Below are positions 1 through 7,162 of a stretch of DNA of 64,000 bases, one piece after another; positions within the stretch are counted from its first letter, which is position 1, and each line of letters starts with the position of its first letter. The notes under the pieces are model-generated. The model saw only the letters and a list, made by a program, of their open reading frames with translations, did no database searches and was not told the origin of the DNA. Origin of the DNA: Arthrobacter pityocampae (GTDB taxonomy: Bacteria; Actinomycetota; Actinomycetes; Actinomycetales; Micrococcaceae); contig NZ_PRKW01000005.1 of assembly GCF_002927275.1 (NCBI RefSeq), forward strand, positions 310,001 through 374,000, written 5' to 3'. The position numbers and the translations under genes are program-made.

Positions 1-327
1 GAGTTCTCACGGGCCCTGAAACTGCTGGCGAAGGAGCTCAACGTCCCCGTGGTCGCCCTGTCACAGCTGAACCGCGGATCCGAGCAGCGGACGGACAAGC
101 GCCCACAGGTGTCGGACCTGCGTGAATCGGGATCGATCGAGCAGGACGCCGACATGGTCATCCTCCTGCACCGCGATGACGTGTACGACAAGGAATCGGC
201 GCGGGCCGGCGAGGCCGACGTCATCGTTGCCAAGCACCGCAACGGCCCCACCAAGACGCTCGTCGTCGGCTTCCAGGGCCACTACTCGCGGTTCAACAAC
301 ATGGCAGCGGACGGCGGGGGCTACTAG
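1..327 (+). CDS. dnaB: Replicative DNA helicase DnaB, C-terminal end (5' end outside window)
   Basis: The reading frame is open from base 1 and encodes the last 108 residues of the RecA-like motor domain of DnaB, the hexameric helicase that unwinds DNA at the replication fork. Visible family features are [10 protein letters not shown] (the strand with the glutamine switch), [13 protein letters not shown] followed by MVILLHRDD (Walker B-side and arginine-finger region), and the conserved tail [15 protein letters not shown]. No intein interrupts this part. The stop codon TAG overlaps the stop of the convergent MarR gene, sharing CTAG. The rest of the protein lies upstream of the window. Confidence 0.97.
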   Translation, partial: EFSRALKLLAKELNVPVVALSQLNRGSEQRTDKRPQVSDLRESGSIEQDADMVILLHRDDVYDKESARAGEADVIVAKHRNGPTKTLVVGFQGHYSRFNNMAADGGGY

Positions 328-746
328 TCCTTCTTGGGCCCGAGCTCGTTGATGACCGTCTGGAGACGATGGCGCAGGTCCTCCGAGGCAAGGCCGTCCT
401 CGACCATCAACTCGTTCTCGATATTCTTCGCACGCTCCAGGGCCTTGACTCCGGCCGAGGTGATCGTGATGCGCTGGCTGCGCCGGTCGGCGGAGTTGCG
501 GAGCCGGGTGACCAGACCCCGCTTCTCGAGGCGGTCGAGGGTGCGTCCCACGGTCTGCGCCTGCACGTGGACCAGCTGGGCAAGGCGCACACCGGTGAGG
601 GTTCCTTCGCGTTCGAGGACTCCCAGCGTGGTCAGCCCGGCGTGGGTGATGCCGATGCCCAGGAGCTTCTCGTTCCAGGAATGCTCGACGATGCGGGCGG
701 CGGTCGTCAATAGGCGGCTGGTCGACCAATCGTTCAATTCCGGCAC
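324..746 (-). CDS. MarR family transcriptional regulator
   Basis: A 140-residue winged-helix protein of normal MarR length. The centre carries the recognition helix and wing pattern ([32 protein letters not shown], then [16 protein letters not shown]). MarR proteins bind short palindromes as dimers and usually repress their own gene and stress or efflux genes. The start is GTG at 746 with a possible AAGGA about 10 nt upstream. A palindromic box (824-836) lies 78 nt upstream, and close relatives of it stand before the next four transcription units, so this protein is the natural candidate regulator of the cluster. Its ligand cannot be read from sequence. Confidence 0.93.
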   Translation of the reverse strand: MPELNDWSTSRLLTTAARIVEHSWNEKLLGIGITHAGLTTLGVLEREGTLTGVRLAQLVHVQAQTVGRTLDRLEKRGLVTRLRNSADRRSQRITITSAGVKALERAKNIENELMVEDGLASEDLRHRLQTVINELGPKKD

Positions 747-823
747 GATAGCGTGTCCTTCCCCTAGGTCGTCAGCGGAGGATCCGCTCGTTCCTGCTAC
801 TGTCCAACTCTACCCGAAATAGA

Positions 824-836
824 CAGCATGCTTATG
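824..836. promoter_or_regulatory. Stress-cluster palindromic box 1 (upstream of marR)
   Basis: CAGCATGCTTATG has the AGCATGCT core of a box that recurs at 1935, 1961, 5398, 5462 and 7099. It lies in the promoter region of the MarR gene. The left arm is less perfect than in the other copies. Binding by MarR is inferred. Confidence 0.6.
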
Positions 837-904
837 ATAAATCCTGCACCATAGGCAAGATTCTTTCGTTCGATCTCGTGGGCGCCGCGAGGGTGCCTCC
901 AACG

Positions 905-941
905 GCAGGAGGGCCCGGGGCGATGCCCCGGGCCCTCCTGC
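905..941 (-). terminator. Strong hairpin downstream of the PRC-barrel gene
   Basis: A perfect 17-bp inverted repeat (905-921 with 925-941) closes a 3-nt loop. It sits 12 nt past the stop of the PRC-barrel/DUF2382 gene and is very GC-rich. There is no clear T-run, as is common for actinobacterial terminators. Confidence 0.75.
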
Positions 942-952
942 GTCAGCACAGG

Positions 953-1825
953 CTAGAGGTTGTTGCCTCGGCGGGTGCCTTCTTCGCCGTCGACGTCGAT
1001 CTGCTCCTTGCGGACTTCTTCGCTGACGGTCTCGTTGGTGGTGACGGTCTCCGTGTCGAGGCGTACGCGCTCGACGGGGACTGCTTCCTTCTCGACGACC
1101 GGGCGCTCGGCGTGGAGAGTCACTTCGTGCTCTTCCTCGCTGATGGCCGGGCCGCCCATGGCGTCGCCGCGGTTGGCGTCCGTGATGGGCTCGCGCTCGA
1201 CGCGGACTTCCTCGTGGCTGACGGGCACGGTCTTCGTCACGTTCTCGGTGACGACGTACTTGCGCATGCGGGCACGGCCGGCCTCGCGACGCTCCGTTCC
1301 GACGTGCAGCTGCTCCTCGGAGCGGGTCATCGCATCGTCGGTGGTGGGGCCGGAGGTGTCGTGACCCACGGTTCCACGGTCCGTGTCGGCGTGACGGCTG
1401 CTGGTGTCGATGTCGACGTCGCGGTCGTGGTGACCGGTAGTGCCGGTCGTCGTGCCGGTCGTCGTGTCGGTCGTGGTGCGGGTCGTGTCGGTGTAGTTGC
1501 TCGTGCCGCCGCCGATCTCGTAGTGGCGGTAGAGGCGATCCTCTTCCTCCGGGCTGAGGTTGCCGTCGGACTCGATGCGCGGGGCATCCTTCACCTGGTG
1601 CTTGCTGTAGGGAACGCGGACGTCATGACCTTCGACGTCGGCGCCCTGGAGCGGGATGAAGGACTCAGAGGTGCCGAACAGGCCCGTCTTGGCGGTGACC
1701 CAGCTGGGCTCACCGGTCTGGTCGTCGAGGTAGACCTGGCCGATCGAGCCGATCTTCTCGCCGTCCGAACCGAGGACGTTGCCGCCGTTGCCGAGCATGG
1801 TGTCGATGTTTTCCTGAGTAATCAT
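953..1825 (-). CDS. PRC-barrel domain protein with C-terminal DUF2382 (stress-associated)
   Basis: 290 residues from an ATG at 1825, preceded by a good AAGGAGAAGG ribosome site. An in-frame upstream extension has no such site. Residues about 1-110 form a PRC-barrel (GEKIGSIGQVYLDDQTGEPSWVTAKTGLFG). A Thr/Asp/His-rich low-complexity linker (runs of TTTDTTTGTT) follows. The last 110 residues are DUF2382, with repeated strands such as VPVSHEEVRVEREPI and VPVERVRLDTETV. No signal peptide is seen. DUF2382 proteins are widespread in radiation- and desiccation-tolerant bacteria, but their biochemical role is unknown. Palindromic boxes at 1935-1974 lie about 110 nt upstream. Confidence 0.93.
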   Translation of the reverse strand: MITQENIDTMLGNGGNVLGSDGEKIGSIGQVYLDDQTGEPSWVTAKTGLFGTSESFIPLQGADVEGHDVRVPYSKHQVKDAPRIESDGNLSPEEEDRLYRHYEIGGGTSNYTDTTRTTTDTTTGTTTGTTGHHDRDVDIDTSSRHADTDRGTVGHDTSGPTTDDAMTRSEEQLHVGTERREAGRARMRKYVVTENVTKTVPVSHEEVRVEREPITDANRGDAMGGPAISEEEHEVTLHAERPVVEKEAVPVERVRLDTETVTTNETVSEEVRKEQIDVDGEEGTRRGNNL

Positions 1826-2240
1826 TTCCTTCTCCTTCTGAGTAATCTCACTGTGAGGGCATGGATTTCTCGGCTGTACGTTCCACCGGGAGGTTCCACC
1901 GGGGGCAAGAGCCCCCGAGACCACCGGCCTCTAGAGTAAGCATACTTAGTACCGAATGGGAAGCAGGCTTAGCGTCTTGTTCGGATCGGGGGGCATCCTC
2001 GGCCGTCATCCAGGGCTTGCCAGGACCCTCGGCTTCCTCGGCGGCGATCACTTCCGTACCATTGGGTGGAGGTCCAGCCACCGGCCTATCACCCGTCGAA
2101 TCGACCACCACGTGTGCTCGAGGCGAAGGATCCGCTGCAGTCGTCAGCGTCGATAGCCCGGTAGGTCTCTCGGCGTCGATGGCCCAGGGGTCCGGAACCC
2201 GAGCGAGACGTGTCGGCCGATCCCCCGTGAAAGGACGCCC
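1826..2240. other. Long intergenic region: divergent promoters, leader repeats
   Basis: No convincing gene is seen in these 415 bases. The segment nearest the PRC-barrel gene holds a direct repeat of TTCCACCGGG (1881-1890 and 1894-1903) and a GGGGGC-AAGA-GCCCCC hairpin (1901-1916), which would fall in that gene's 5' leader. The palindromic boxes are at 1935-1974. Beyond about 1980 I find nothing recognisable apart from the ribosome site (GAAAGGA) of the next gene. Confidence 0.6.
1935..1974. promoter_or_regulatory. Stress-cluster box 2, a tandem pair
   Basis: AGTAAGCATACTTAGTAC (1935-1952) is a near-perfect palindrome. A second, one-mismatch copy, AAGCAGGCTTAGCG (1961-1974), follows about 23 nt later. 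A similar pairing of one strong and one GG-variant box occurs before the catalase gene (5398 and 5462). Likely MarR operator for the PRC-barrel gene. Confidence 0.65.
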
Positions 2241-2621
2241 ATGTCCGCACCACGTCCCCCGTACATCACCGAGGTCATGATCGCCGCCGCGAACCTCGAG
2301 GCCGCCGAATTCGAGCGCGACCGCCTGCTGATCGCCTGCGGCGAGGCGGTCCGGCAGGCCCTTGCCACGGGGCTCACGCCTGCCGAGATCGGGCGGGCCG
2401 CCAGTCTGCCCGAAGACGAGGTGAGACGCCTCGCAGGGGCTTCTGTCTGCGGTCCTGATCCCCTCGGTGATCCGGTGTCGCCGATGCGAATCCCTCCGAT
2501 CGGGGAAGTCTCGCCGATCAGCCTGGATCCGTTGCCGGCGCACCGTCTCGACTCCGATGACAAAGGGGCATTGATCGACCTGACCGCAGACGCGGTCGGA
2601 GGGTCGGATGCTTCGAAGTGA
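2241..2621 (+). CDS. Small hypothetical protein with a helix-turn-helix-like segment
   Basis: 126 residues with a well-placed ribosome site (AAAGGA) before ATG 2241. Residues about 15-65 are helical, with the sequence LTPAEIGRAASLPEDEVRRLAG resembling the two helices of a sigma-region-4-like or WhiA-like HTH. The C-terminal half is proline-rich and then acidic and is probably disordered. It overlaps the isochorismatase-like gene by 14 nt, so the two are probably cotranscribed. I do not recognise the family; a DNA-binding role is only suggested. Confidence 0.75.
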   Translation: MSAPRPPYITEVMIAAANLEAAEFERDRLLIACGEAVRQALATGLTPAEIGRAASLPEDEVRRLAGASVCGPDPLGDPVSPMRIPPIGEVSPISLDPLPAHRLDSDDKGALIDLTADAVGGSDASK

Positions 2622-3201
2622 CGCGGGATCCGCTGTCGCAGGAGCCGGAGCGCGGATTGCCCTGCTCATCATCGACATGCAGAATGCCTTCTTCGAGGAC
2701 GAAGCCCTCGCCGGGCAGCAGCAGGACATCGTTGCGGCCTGCAACGGTCTGATCGAGGCCGCGCACGGCGCACAGGCCCCCGTGCTCATGGCACTCACCG
2801 AGCACCTGCAGGACGGTTCGACCTGGACGCGGTCCATGCTCGACGACGGTCAGGGATTCATCTTCCGCGGCACCCGCCAGGCCGACGTCGTCGCCGGCCT
2901 CCATGTGGAGGAGGTGGACGTCGTGACGAAGGTGCGCGACAGTGCCTTCTTCGGGACGGATCTCGCGGCGCGACTTCGAGGCCTGGGTGTGGACCACCTG
3001 GTGCTCGCGGGCGTCTCCACGCACAGCTGCGTGGCGCAGACAGGGGCTGACGCCTTCGCCCACGACTTCCAGGTCAGCTATGCACGCGACGCGATGGGCA
3101 GCACGAACCAGCAGTACGCCGACGCGATGCTGGAGATCCTCTCCGACAGCTACCGGCAGCCCGTCGTCGGTCAGGCGGAGGCCGAGGCGCTGTTCGCCTG
3201 A
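2608..3201 (+). CDS. Isochorismatase-like cysteine hydrolase
   Basis: 197 residues with the family's catalytic triad in place: Asp23 in LLIIDMQNAFF, Lys108 in TKVRDSAFF and Cys141 in GVSTHSCVAQTG. The cis-peptide segment before the cysteine is also normal. Members hydrolyse isochorismate, nicotinamide or related amides, but the substrate cannot be assigned from these motifs. It is cytosolic with no signal peptide, overlaps the preceding small gene by 14 nt and ends at a strong bidirectional terminator. Confidence 0.93.
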   Translation: MLRSDAGSAVAGAGARIALLIIDMQNAFFEDEALAGQQQDIVAACNGLIEAAHGAQAPVLMALTEHLQDGSTWTRSMLDDGQGFIFRGTRQADVVAGLHVEEVDVVTKVRDSAFFGTDLAARLRGLGVDHLVLAGVSTHSCVAQTGADAFAHDFQVSYARDAMGSTNQQYADAMLEILSDSYRQPVVGQAEAEALFA

Positions 3202-3226
3202 CGCGCGAGGGCTGAGGGTGCATCGA

Positions 3227-3265
3227 CGGCAATGGCCACCGGATCGAATCCGGTGGCCATTGCCG
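3227..3265. terminator. Bidirectional terminator hairpin
   Basis: A perfect 17-bp inverted repeat (3227-3243 with 3249-3265) around a 5-nt loop lies between two convergent genes, so it can end transcription from both sides. Confidence 0.85.
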
Positions 3266-3281
3266 ACTGCGCGGAGTGAAT

Positions 3282-3998
3282 CTAGCGCTGCTGTACGTTC
3301 TGCTTGGCGTCCTGGGCGCTGCCCTTGACATCACTGGCGGCCTGCTTGCCCTCGCCCTTGACGTCGTTGACGGCGTGCTGCCCCTGGTCCTTGACGGTCT
3401 GCACGGAGTCTGCGGCCGATTCCTTCACGGACTGGACTGCTTCCTGCGCCGGCTCGCGGACCTCCTCGGCAACCTGCTTGGCTGCCTCGGTGACCTTGTC
3501 CTTCAGGGGCGCGACCTGCTCCTTGAGGTGCGAGGCGGCCTCCTGCTCCTTCTGGCTGGCAGGGATGAGCGAACCCACGAGGAGACCGGCGCCGAAGGCG
3601 ATCAGGCCTGCGGCGAGGGGGTTGCCCGCGGCCTTGTTCGAGATCTGGCCGGGTGCTCCCTGGACGGTGTGGCCGGCATGCTGGAGCTTGTCCTTGGCGG
3701 TACCGGCTGCCGAGTGGGCACTGTCCAGGCCGCTGCCGGTCGTGTTCTTGGCGTGTCCGGCCTTGTCCTTGACTGCGCCCGTCACATCGTCAGCCTTGCC
3801 GAGCACGGAATCCTTGACGTCTTCGGCCTTGCCCATGACGGTCTCCTTCACATTGCTGAAGCTGTGCTTGACCTTGTCGGTCTGGCGCTGCGCGATGTTC
3901 GCGGGGTTCACCTTGTCGGCGATGGCGTCGACATCGGTCCCCAGCTCAAGGCGGGTGCGTTCGATATCTGCGCGGATCTCATCTGGCGTCTGGCTCAT
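3282..3998 (-). CDS. DUF3618 domain protein (LEA-like stress protein)
   Basis: 238 residues. The N-terminal DUF3618 signature is present (PDEIRADIERTRLELGTDVDAIADKVNP), followed by a long amphipathic, Lys/Asp/Ala-rich region with repeated KDKA, KGSAQDAKQ and VKDSV units. One membrane segment (NPLAAGLIAFGAGLLVGSLI) lies near residue 135. This layout resembles late-embryogenesis-abundant proteins tethered to a membrane. The start overlaps the stop of the holin-like gene by 4 nt (ATGA), so it is the last gene of a three-gene operon. The function is not experimentally defined for the family. Confidence 0.92.
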   Translation of the reverse strand: MSQTPDEIRADIERTRLELGTDVDAIADKVNPANIAQRQTDKVKHSFSNVKETVMGKAEDVKDSVLGKADDVTGAVKDKAGHAKNTTGSGLDSAHSAAGTAKDKLQHAGHTVQGAPGQISNKAAGNPLAAGLIAFGAGLLVGSLIPASQKEQEAASHLKEQVAPLKDKVTEAAKQVAEEVREPAQEAVQSVKESAADSVQTVKDQGQHAVNDVKGEGKQAASDVKGSAQDAKQNVQQR

Positions 3999-4447
3999 CG
4001 TGTCTGCTCACCTGGTTTCAGTGTCGGCGGGATTTCTTTGATGGTCTCCGCTGTCTGGGGGAGACCCTTGACCTGCTTCATTTCCTTCTTGCCCATGGCG
4101 GCCAGCACGGCGGCGACGATGCCCCAGAGGACGGCGACGATCACGGCGGCCCAGCCGAGTGGCATCAGGGCGCCCAGCCCCCACATGAGGGCCAGCGACA
4201 GGAACAGGAGGACGAAGTGGCCGCCCACGGCCGCACCGGCGAACATGCCCGCACCCTTGCCTGCTTTCTTGGCCGACTCGGTGGCCTCGGCCTTGGCCAG
4301 GGCCACTTCCTGGCGCATGAGCGTGGAGAGGTCCTTCGTCACCTCCCCGAGAAGTTCTCCTACCGACGCGTTGGCGGAGCGCTGCTCGGCCTCCGTCGGC
4401 AGGGGCGCGGCAGCCTGGTGGGCGCCACTGGTATATGCCTCAGCCAT
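3995..4447 (-). CDS. Phage-holin-superfamily (DUF1469-type) membrane protein
   Basis: 150 residues: an amphipathic N-terminal helix (SVGELLGEVTKDLSTLMRQEVALAKAEATESAKKAGKG) followed by two hydrophobic segments at about 75-95 and 102-122. This is the layout of the Actino_Holin/DUF1469 family, which in chromosomes is not a lysis protein and regularly sits next to DUF3618 genes. It is translationally coupled on both sides: its start abuts the stop of the upstream gene and its stop overlaps the DUF3618 start. Confidence 0.92.
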   Translation of the reverse strand: MAEAYTSGAHQAAAPLPTEAEQRSANASVGELLGEVTKDLSTLMRQEVALAKAEATESAKKAGKGAGMFAGAAVGGHFVLLFLSLALMWGLGALMPLGWAAVIVAVLWGIVAAVLAAMGKKEMKQVKGLPQTAETIKEIPPTLKPGEQTR

Positions 4448-5307
4448 CAGCGCAGACCCCCGTCATTCGGGAAGGTGCTCACGGGAGGGGTGCCAGGCGC
4501 GATGGTGGGGTAGTCGTCCGCAGGGTTGACGACGGCCGGGTTGGATCCGGCGACGTGCTGTCCGCCGGTCGTCCCACCGAAGCCCGCGGAGGCGGGGGTG
4601 CCGGTGTAGGCGTCGGAGTCGACCTGGCCGTAGCCGGTGTAGGTGCCGGTGGAGGAGTCCTGGTGGCGGCCGGTGGTTCCGGCGGAGTCCTTGTTGCCCT
4701 TCGCGCCACGGGTCAGGCGGCCGACGACGAGGCCGGTGCTTGCCGCGATGGCGAGGAACGTGCCCGGCTTGCGGCGGGCGAACGCCTTGACGTCCTCGAG
4801 GATGTCGGAGGCGTCGCGGTTCTCGAGCCAGCTCGCAGCCGATCCCGTGCGCTGGGACGCCTGCTGCACGAGGCCCGAGACGAACTGGTTGTCCGACTTG
4901 TCGGCCATGGACCGCAGTTCGTCGGAGACGCCGCGGATGCCCTCGGTGATTTTCTGCTGCTGGGTACCGGCCTGGCTCTTGACCTCGGACGTCACGGTGC
5001 CGAGAAGGTCCTTCGCCTGCGAGCCGACCTCGGCCGCGACGTTCTTCGCTTCGCTAGCGGCGGTGCCGGCTACATCCTTGGCGTCGGCTGCGGCGGTCCC
5101 GGCGACGTTCTTCGCCGCGTCCTTGCCGTCCTGACCGACCTTCTTGGCCTGATCCTTCGCAGCGGACTTCTTCGAGTCTCCGGTGTCGGTGGTGCTGCCG
5201 GAGAACTCGGTGGTGCCGAGTTCGTGGGTGCTGAGGTCCGCGGTGGACGACTCAGGCCCGGTGGTGGAGGGAACCAGGGGATCCTTCGGCCAATTCTGCG
5301 TAGTCAT
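4447..5307 (-). CDS. LEA-like, Ala/Lys-rich repeat protein, first gene of the DUF3618 operon
   Basis: 286 residues. Residues about 45-115 are repeats of the type AAKNVAGTAAADAKDVAGTA, predicted amphipathic helix like LEA proteins. Next come a folded stretch (GIRGVSDELRSMADKSDNQFVSGLVQQASQR), a short hydrophobic segment (TFLAIAASTGLVVGRLT) and a disordered Gly/Thr-rich tail. It leads a tightly coupled operon with the holin-like and DUF3618 genes. Its promoter faces the 24-bp palindrome at 5398. A dyad TAACG-N10-CGTTA (5317-5336) lies right before its start. Confidence 0.88.
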   Translation of the reverse strand: MTTQNWPKDPLVPSTTGPESSTADLSTHELGTTEFSGSTTDTGDSKKSAAKDQAKKVGQDGKDAAKNVAGTAAADAKDVAGTAASEAKNVAAEVGSQAKDLLGTVTSEVKSQAGTQQQKITEGIRGVSDELRSMADKSDNQFVSGLVQQASQRTGSAASWLENRDASDILEDVKAFARRKPGTFLAIAASTGLVVGRLTRGAKGNKDSAGTTGRHQDSSTGTYTGYGQVDSDAYTGTPASAGFGGTTGGQHVAGSNPAVVNPADDYPTIAPGTPPVSTFPNDGGLR

Positions 5308-5397
5308 GGTTGTTCCTAACGTTGATATTGCCGTTAAAGCGGATGCTCCATCGTGTTCTCGATGCGACAGTCCGGCAGTTCGTGCTTGCCTTCTCCT

Positions 5398-5421
5398 TGA
5401 AGCTAAGCATGCTTAGCTTCA
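5398..5421. promoter_or_regulatory. Stress-cluster box 3: perfect 24-bp palindrome
   Basis: The centre AGCTAAGCATGCTTAGCT is flanked by three more complementary bases on each side, giving 24 bp of perfect symmetry. It lies in the divergent promoter region between the LEA-like operon and the manganese catalase gene and could serve both. It is the most perfect member of the box family. Confidence 0.75.
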
Positions 5422-5461
5422 CTCCCGCAAGCTCTTTCTACAGATCCGCACGAGAAACACA

Positions 5462-5481
5462 AGTAGGCTTAGCATCCTACT
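5462..5481. promoter_or_regulatory. Stress-cluster box 4, GG variant upstream of catalase
   Basis: AGTAGGCTTAGCATCCTACT contains GTAGGCTTAGC, closely matching the variant at 1961-1974, and carries its own AGTAGG/CCTACT dyad. It is about 105 nt before the catalase start. Confidence 0.5.
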
Positions 5482-5586
5482 GACCGTGTGGACGCGCCGC
5501 TAGCGTCGACACGAGAGGACTTCCATCGGTCGCTTCAAGAAGGAGCGAATCCACCCGGAGGTCACGATGCGGAAAGGTGAACACCC

Positions 5587-6468
5587 GTGTTCTTCCATAA
5601 GCAGGAACTTCAGTACAAAGCCACCCCTGACAAGCCTGATGCCGTCTACGCCCGTAAGCTCCAGGAGGTGCTCGGGGGTCAGTACGGCGAGATCACCGTG
5701 GCCCTGCAGTACAGCTTCCAGGCCTGGAACGCCCACATTCCCGGCAAGTACCGGGACCTCCTCTTCGGGATCGGCGCGGAGGAGTTCGGCCACGTCGAGA
5801 TGCTCGCCACGATGATCGCCCAGCTCCTGGAGAAGGCTCCGCTGGGGATCACCGAGGACGCCGTGCAGTCCGATCCGGCCGTGGCCGCGGTCCTGGGTGG
5901 CACGGACATGCAGCACGCCATCGTCGCCGGCGCCGGCGCCCGGCCGGTGGACAGCATGGGCAACCCCTGGCAGGGCAGCTATGTGACCGCCAGCGGGAAC
6001 CTCCTCGCGGACTTCACGGCCAACGCGAACGCCGAGATGCAGGGCCGGCTCCAGGTGGCGCGGCTCTATCACATGACCGACGACCACGGGATCCGGGACA
6101 TGCTCTCCTTCCTCCTCGCCCGCGACACCATGCACCAGAACCAGTGGCTGGCCGCGGCCCGGGAGTTGCAGGAATCGAAGATGGAGGAGCTGCCCGTGCC
6201 GAGCAACTTCCCCCTGAAGCAGGAGGAGCGGAGCGTGGCGTACCAGTACCTGAACTTCTCCGACGGCACGGCGGCATCGGAGGGCAGCTGGGCCTCCGGT
6301 CCCACCCCGGACGGCAAGGGCGAGTTCACCTACCACGACGGCCCCACCACCAGCGCTCCCATGCCGCCGGCCACCCACCCCGATGCGCGGTTCTACGGGA
6401 CCACCGAGATCCCGAACACCGTCGAGAAGATGGCCGGCACCCTGCAGGACAAACTGAACCGCGAATAG
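5587..6468 (+). CDS. Manganese (non-heme) catalase
   Basis: 293 residues, a usual length for KatN-type catalases, which convert hydrogen peroxide to water and oxygen at a dimanganese site. The metal ligands align with the Lactobacillus enzyme: Glu35 (GEITVAL), Glu66 and His69 (EEFGHVE), Glu150 (ANANAEMQG) and His183 (RDTMHQNQW). The start is GTG 5587 with AAAGGTG 6-8 nt upstream. No signal peptide, so cytosolic. The C-terminal 60 residues are the flexible tail typical of these proteins. It lies 33 nt before the DUF4383 gene and behind two palindromic boxes, pointing to stress-regulated expression. Confidence 0.97.
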   Translation: MFFHKQELQYKATPDKPDAVYARKLQEVLGGQYGEITVALQYSFQAWNAHIPGKYRDLLFGIGAEEFGHVEMLATMIAQLLEKAPLGITEDAVQSDPAVAAVLGGTDMQHAIVAGAGARPVDSMGNPWQGSYVTASGNLLADFTANANAEMQGRLQVARLYHMTDDHGIRDMLSFLLARDTMHQNQWLAAARELQESKMEELPVPSNFPLKQEERSVAYQYLNFSDGTAASEGSWASGPTPDGKGEFTYHDGPTTSAPMPPATHPDARFYGTTEIPNTVEKMAGTLQDKLNRE

Positions 6469-6501
6469 ACGTTCGCGGTCCACCGAGAGAAAGGCAGTCC
6501 C

Positions 6502-6963
6502 ATGACGAACACGAACAACCGCACGGTGGACGCCGGTCGTACCGCCCTGCAGCGCGCCGCCCAGGCGGTGGGCATCGTCTTCCTGCTGGTCGGCATCCTG
6601 GGCTTCATCCCGGGCATCACGTCCAACTACGACAGCATGATGTTCGCCGGGCACCAGTCCGATGCCCTGCTGCTGGGCATCTTCCAGGTGTCCATCCTCC
6701 ACAACATCGTCCACCTGCTCTTCGGCGTCGCCGGCCTGGCGATGGCGAGGACCGCCTCGGGCGCCCGCACCTACCTGCTGGGCGGCGGTGTGGTCTACGC
6801 GATCCTGTGGATCTACGGGCTGATCATCGACCAGGACTCCGCGGCGAACTTCGTGCCGCTGAACAGTGCCGACAACTGGCTCCACTTCCTGCTCGCGGTC
6901 GGCATGATCGCTCTCGCGCTGCTCCTCGGCCGCGACCGCCGTACGAGCACGAACCGCGCCTGA
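6502..6963 (+). CDS. DUF4383 membrane protein
   Basis: 153 residues with four hydrophobic segments and the family pattern VGIVFLLVGILGFIPGIT, then LHNIVHLLFGVAGL and NWLHFLLAVGMIAL. The conserved histidines in the second and fourth segments are present. The function is unknown. It is preceded by AGAAAGG and follows the catalase gene by 33 nt, so it is probably in the same transcript. Confidence 0.92.
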   Translation: MTNTNNRTVDAGRTALQRAAQAVGIVFLLVGILGFIPGITSNYDSMMFAGHQSDALLLGIFQVSILHNIVHLLFGVAGLAMARTASGARTYLLGGGVVYAILWIYGLIIDQDSAANFVPLNSADNWLHFLLAVGMIALALLLGRDRRTSTNRA

Positions 6964-6998
6964 CCCGGTCCTTCCCTCCGGAAGGTTCCGCACATCGA

Positions 6999-7070
6999 CC
7001 ACACCCACGACGACGCCGGACCGACGGGTGCCCACGGGTACCGGCCGGCCCGGCGTCGTCGTGGGTGTGG
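6999..7070 (+). terminator. Large inverted repeat after the catalase operon
   Basis: A perfect 21-bp stem (6999-7019 with 7050-7070) encloses a 30-nt GC-rich loop. It lies just past the DUF4383 stop and before the next promoter. Confidence 0.75.
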
Positions 7071-7098
7071 CAGGTACCGCCGAGCGCCCACGAACGCG

Positions 7099-7111
7099 AA
7101 GTATGCTTACT
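7099..7111. promoter_or_regulatory. Stress-cluster box 5
   Basis: AAGTATGCTTACT is identical over 13 nt to the reverse complement of box 2. It sits 52 nt before the chosen start of the heme-oxygenase-fold gene and argues against an earlier start that would place the box inside the coding region. Confidence 0.65.
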
Positions 7112-7162
7112 GTTACCGGCCCCGGCTCCGAGGGGCGCATCCGACCATCGAAGAGGTCCTTG

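Noticed and set aside
878-1939. Plus-strand open frame of 353 codons opposite the PRC-barrel gene
   Set aside because: It spans the terminator hairpin and has no ribosome site or family resemblance.
3995-4447. Holin-like gene as evidence for a prophage
   Set aside because: No capsid, integrase or lysin genes are near; this chromosomal holin-superfamily protein belongs with DUF3618.
7028-7162. Earlier start for the heme-oxygenase-fold gene
   Set aside because: It would place the terminator loop and the palindromic box inside the coding sequence and adds 45 residues unlike the family.
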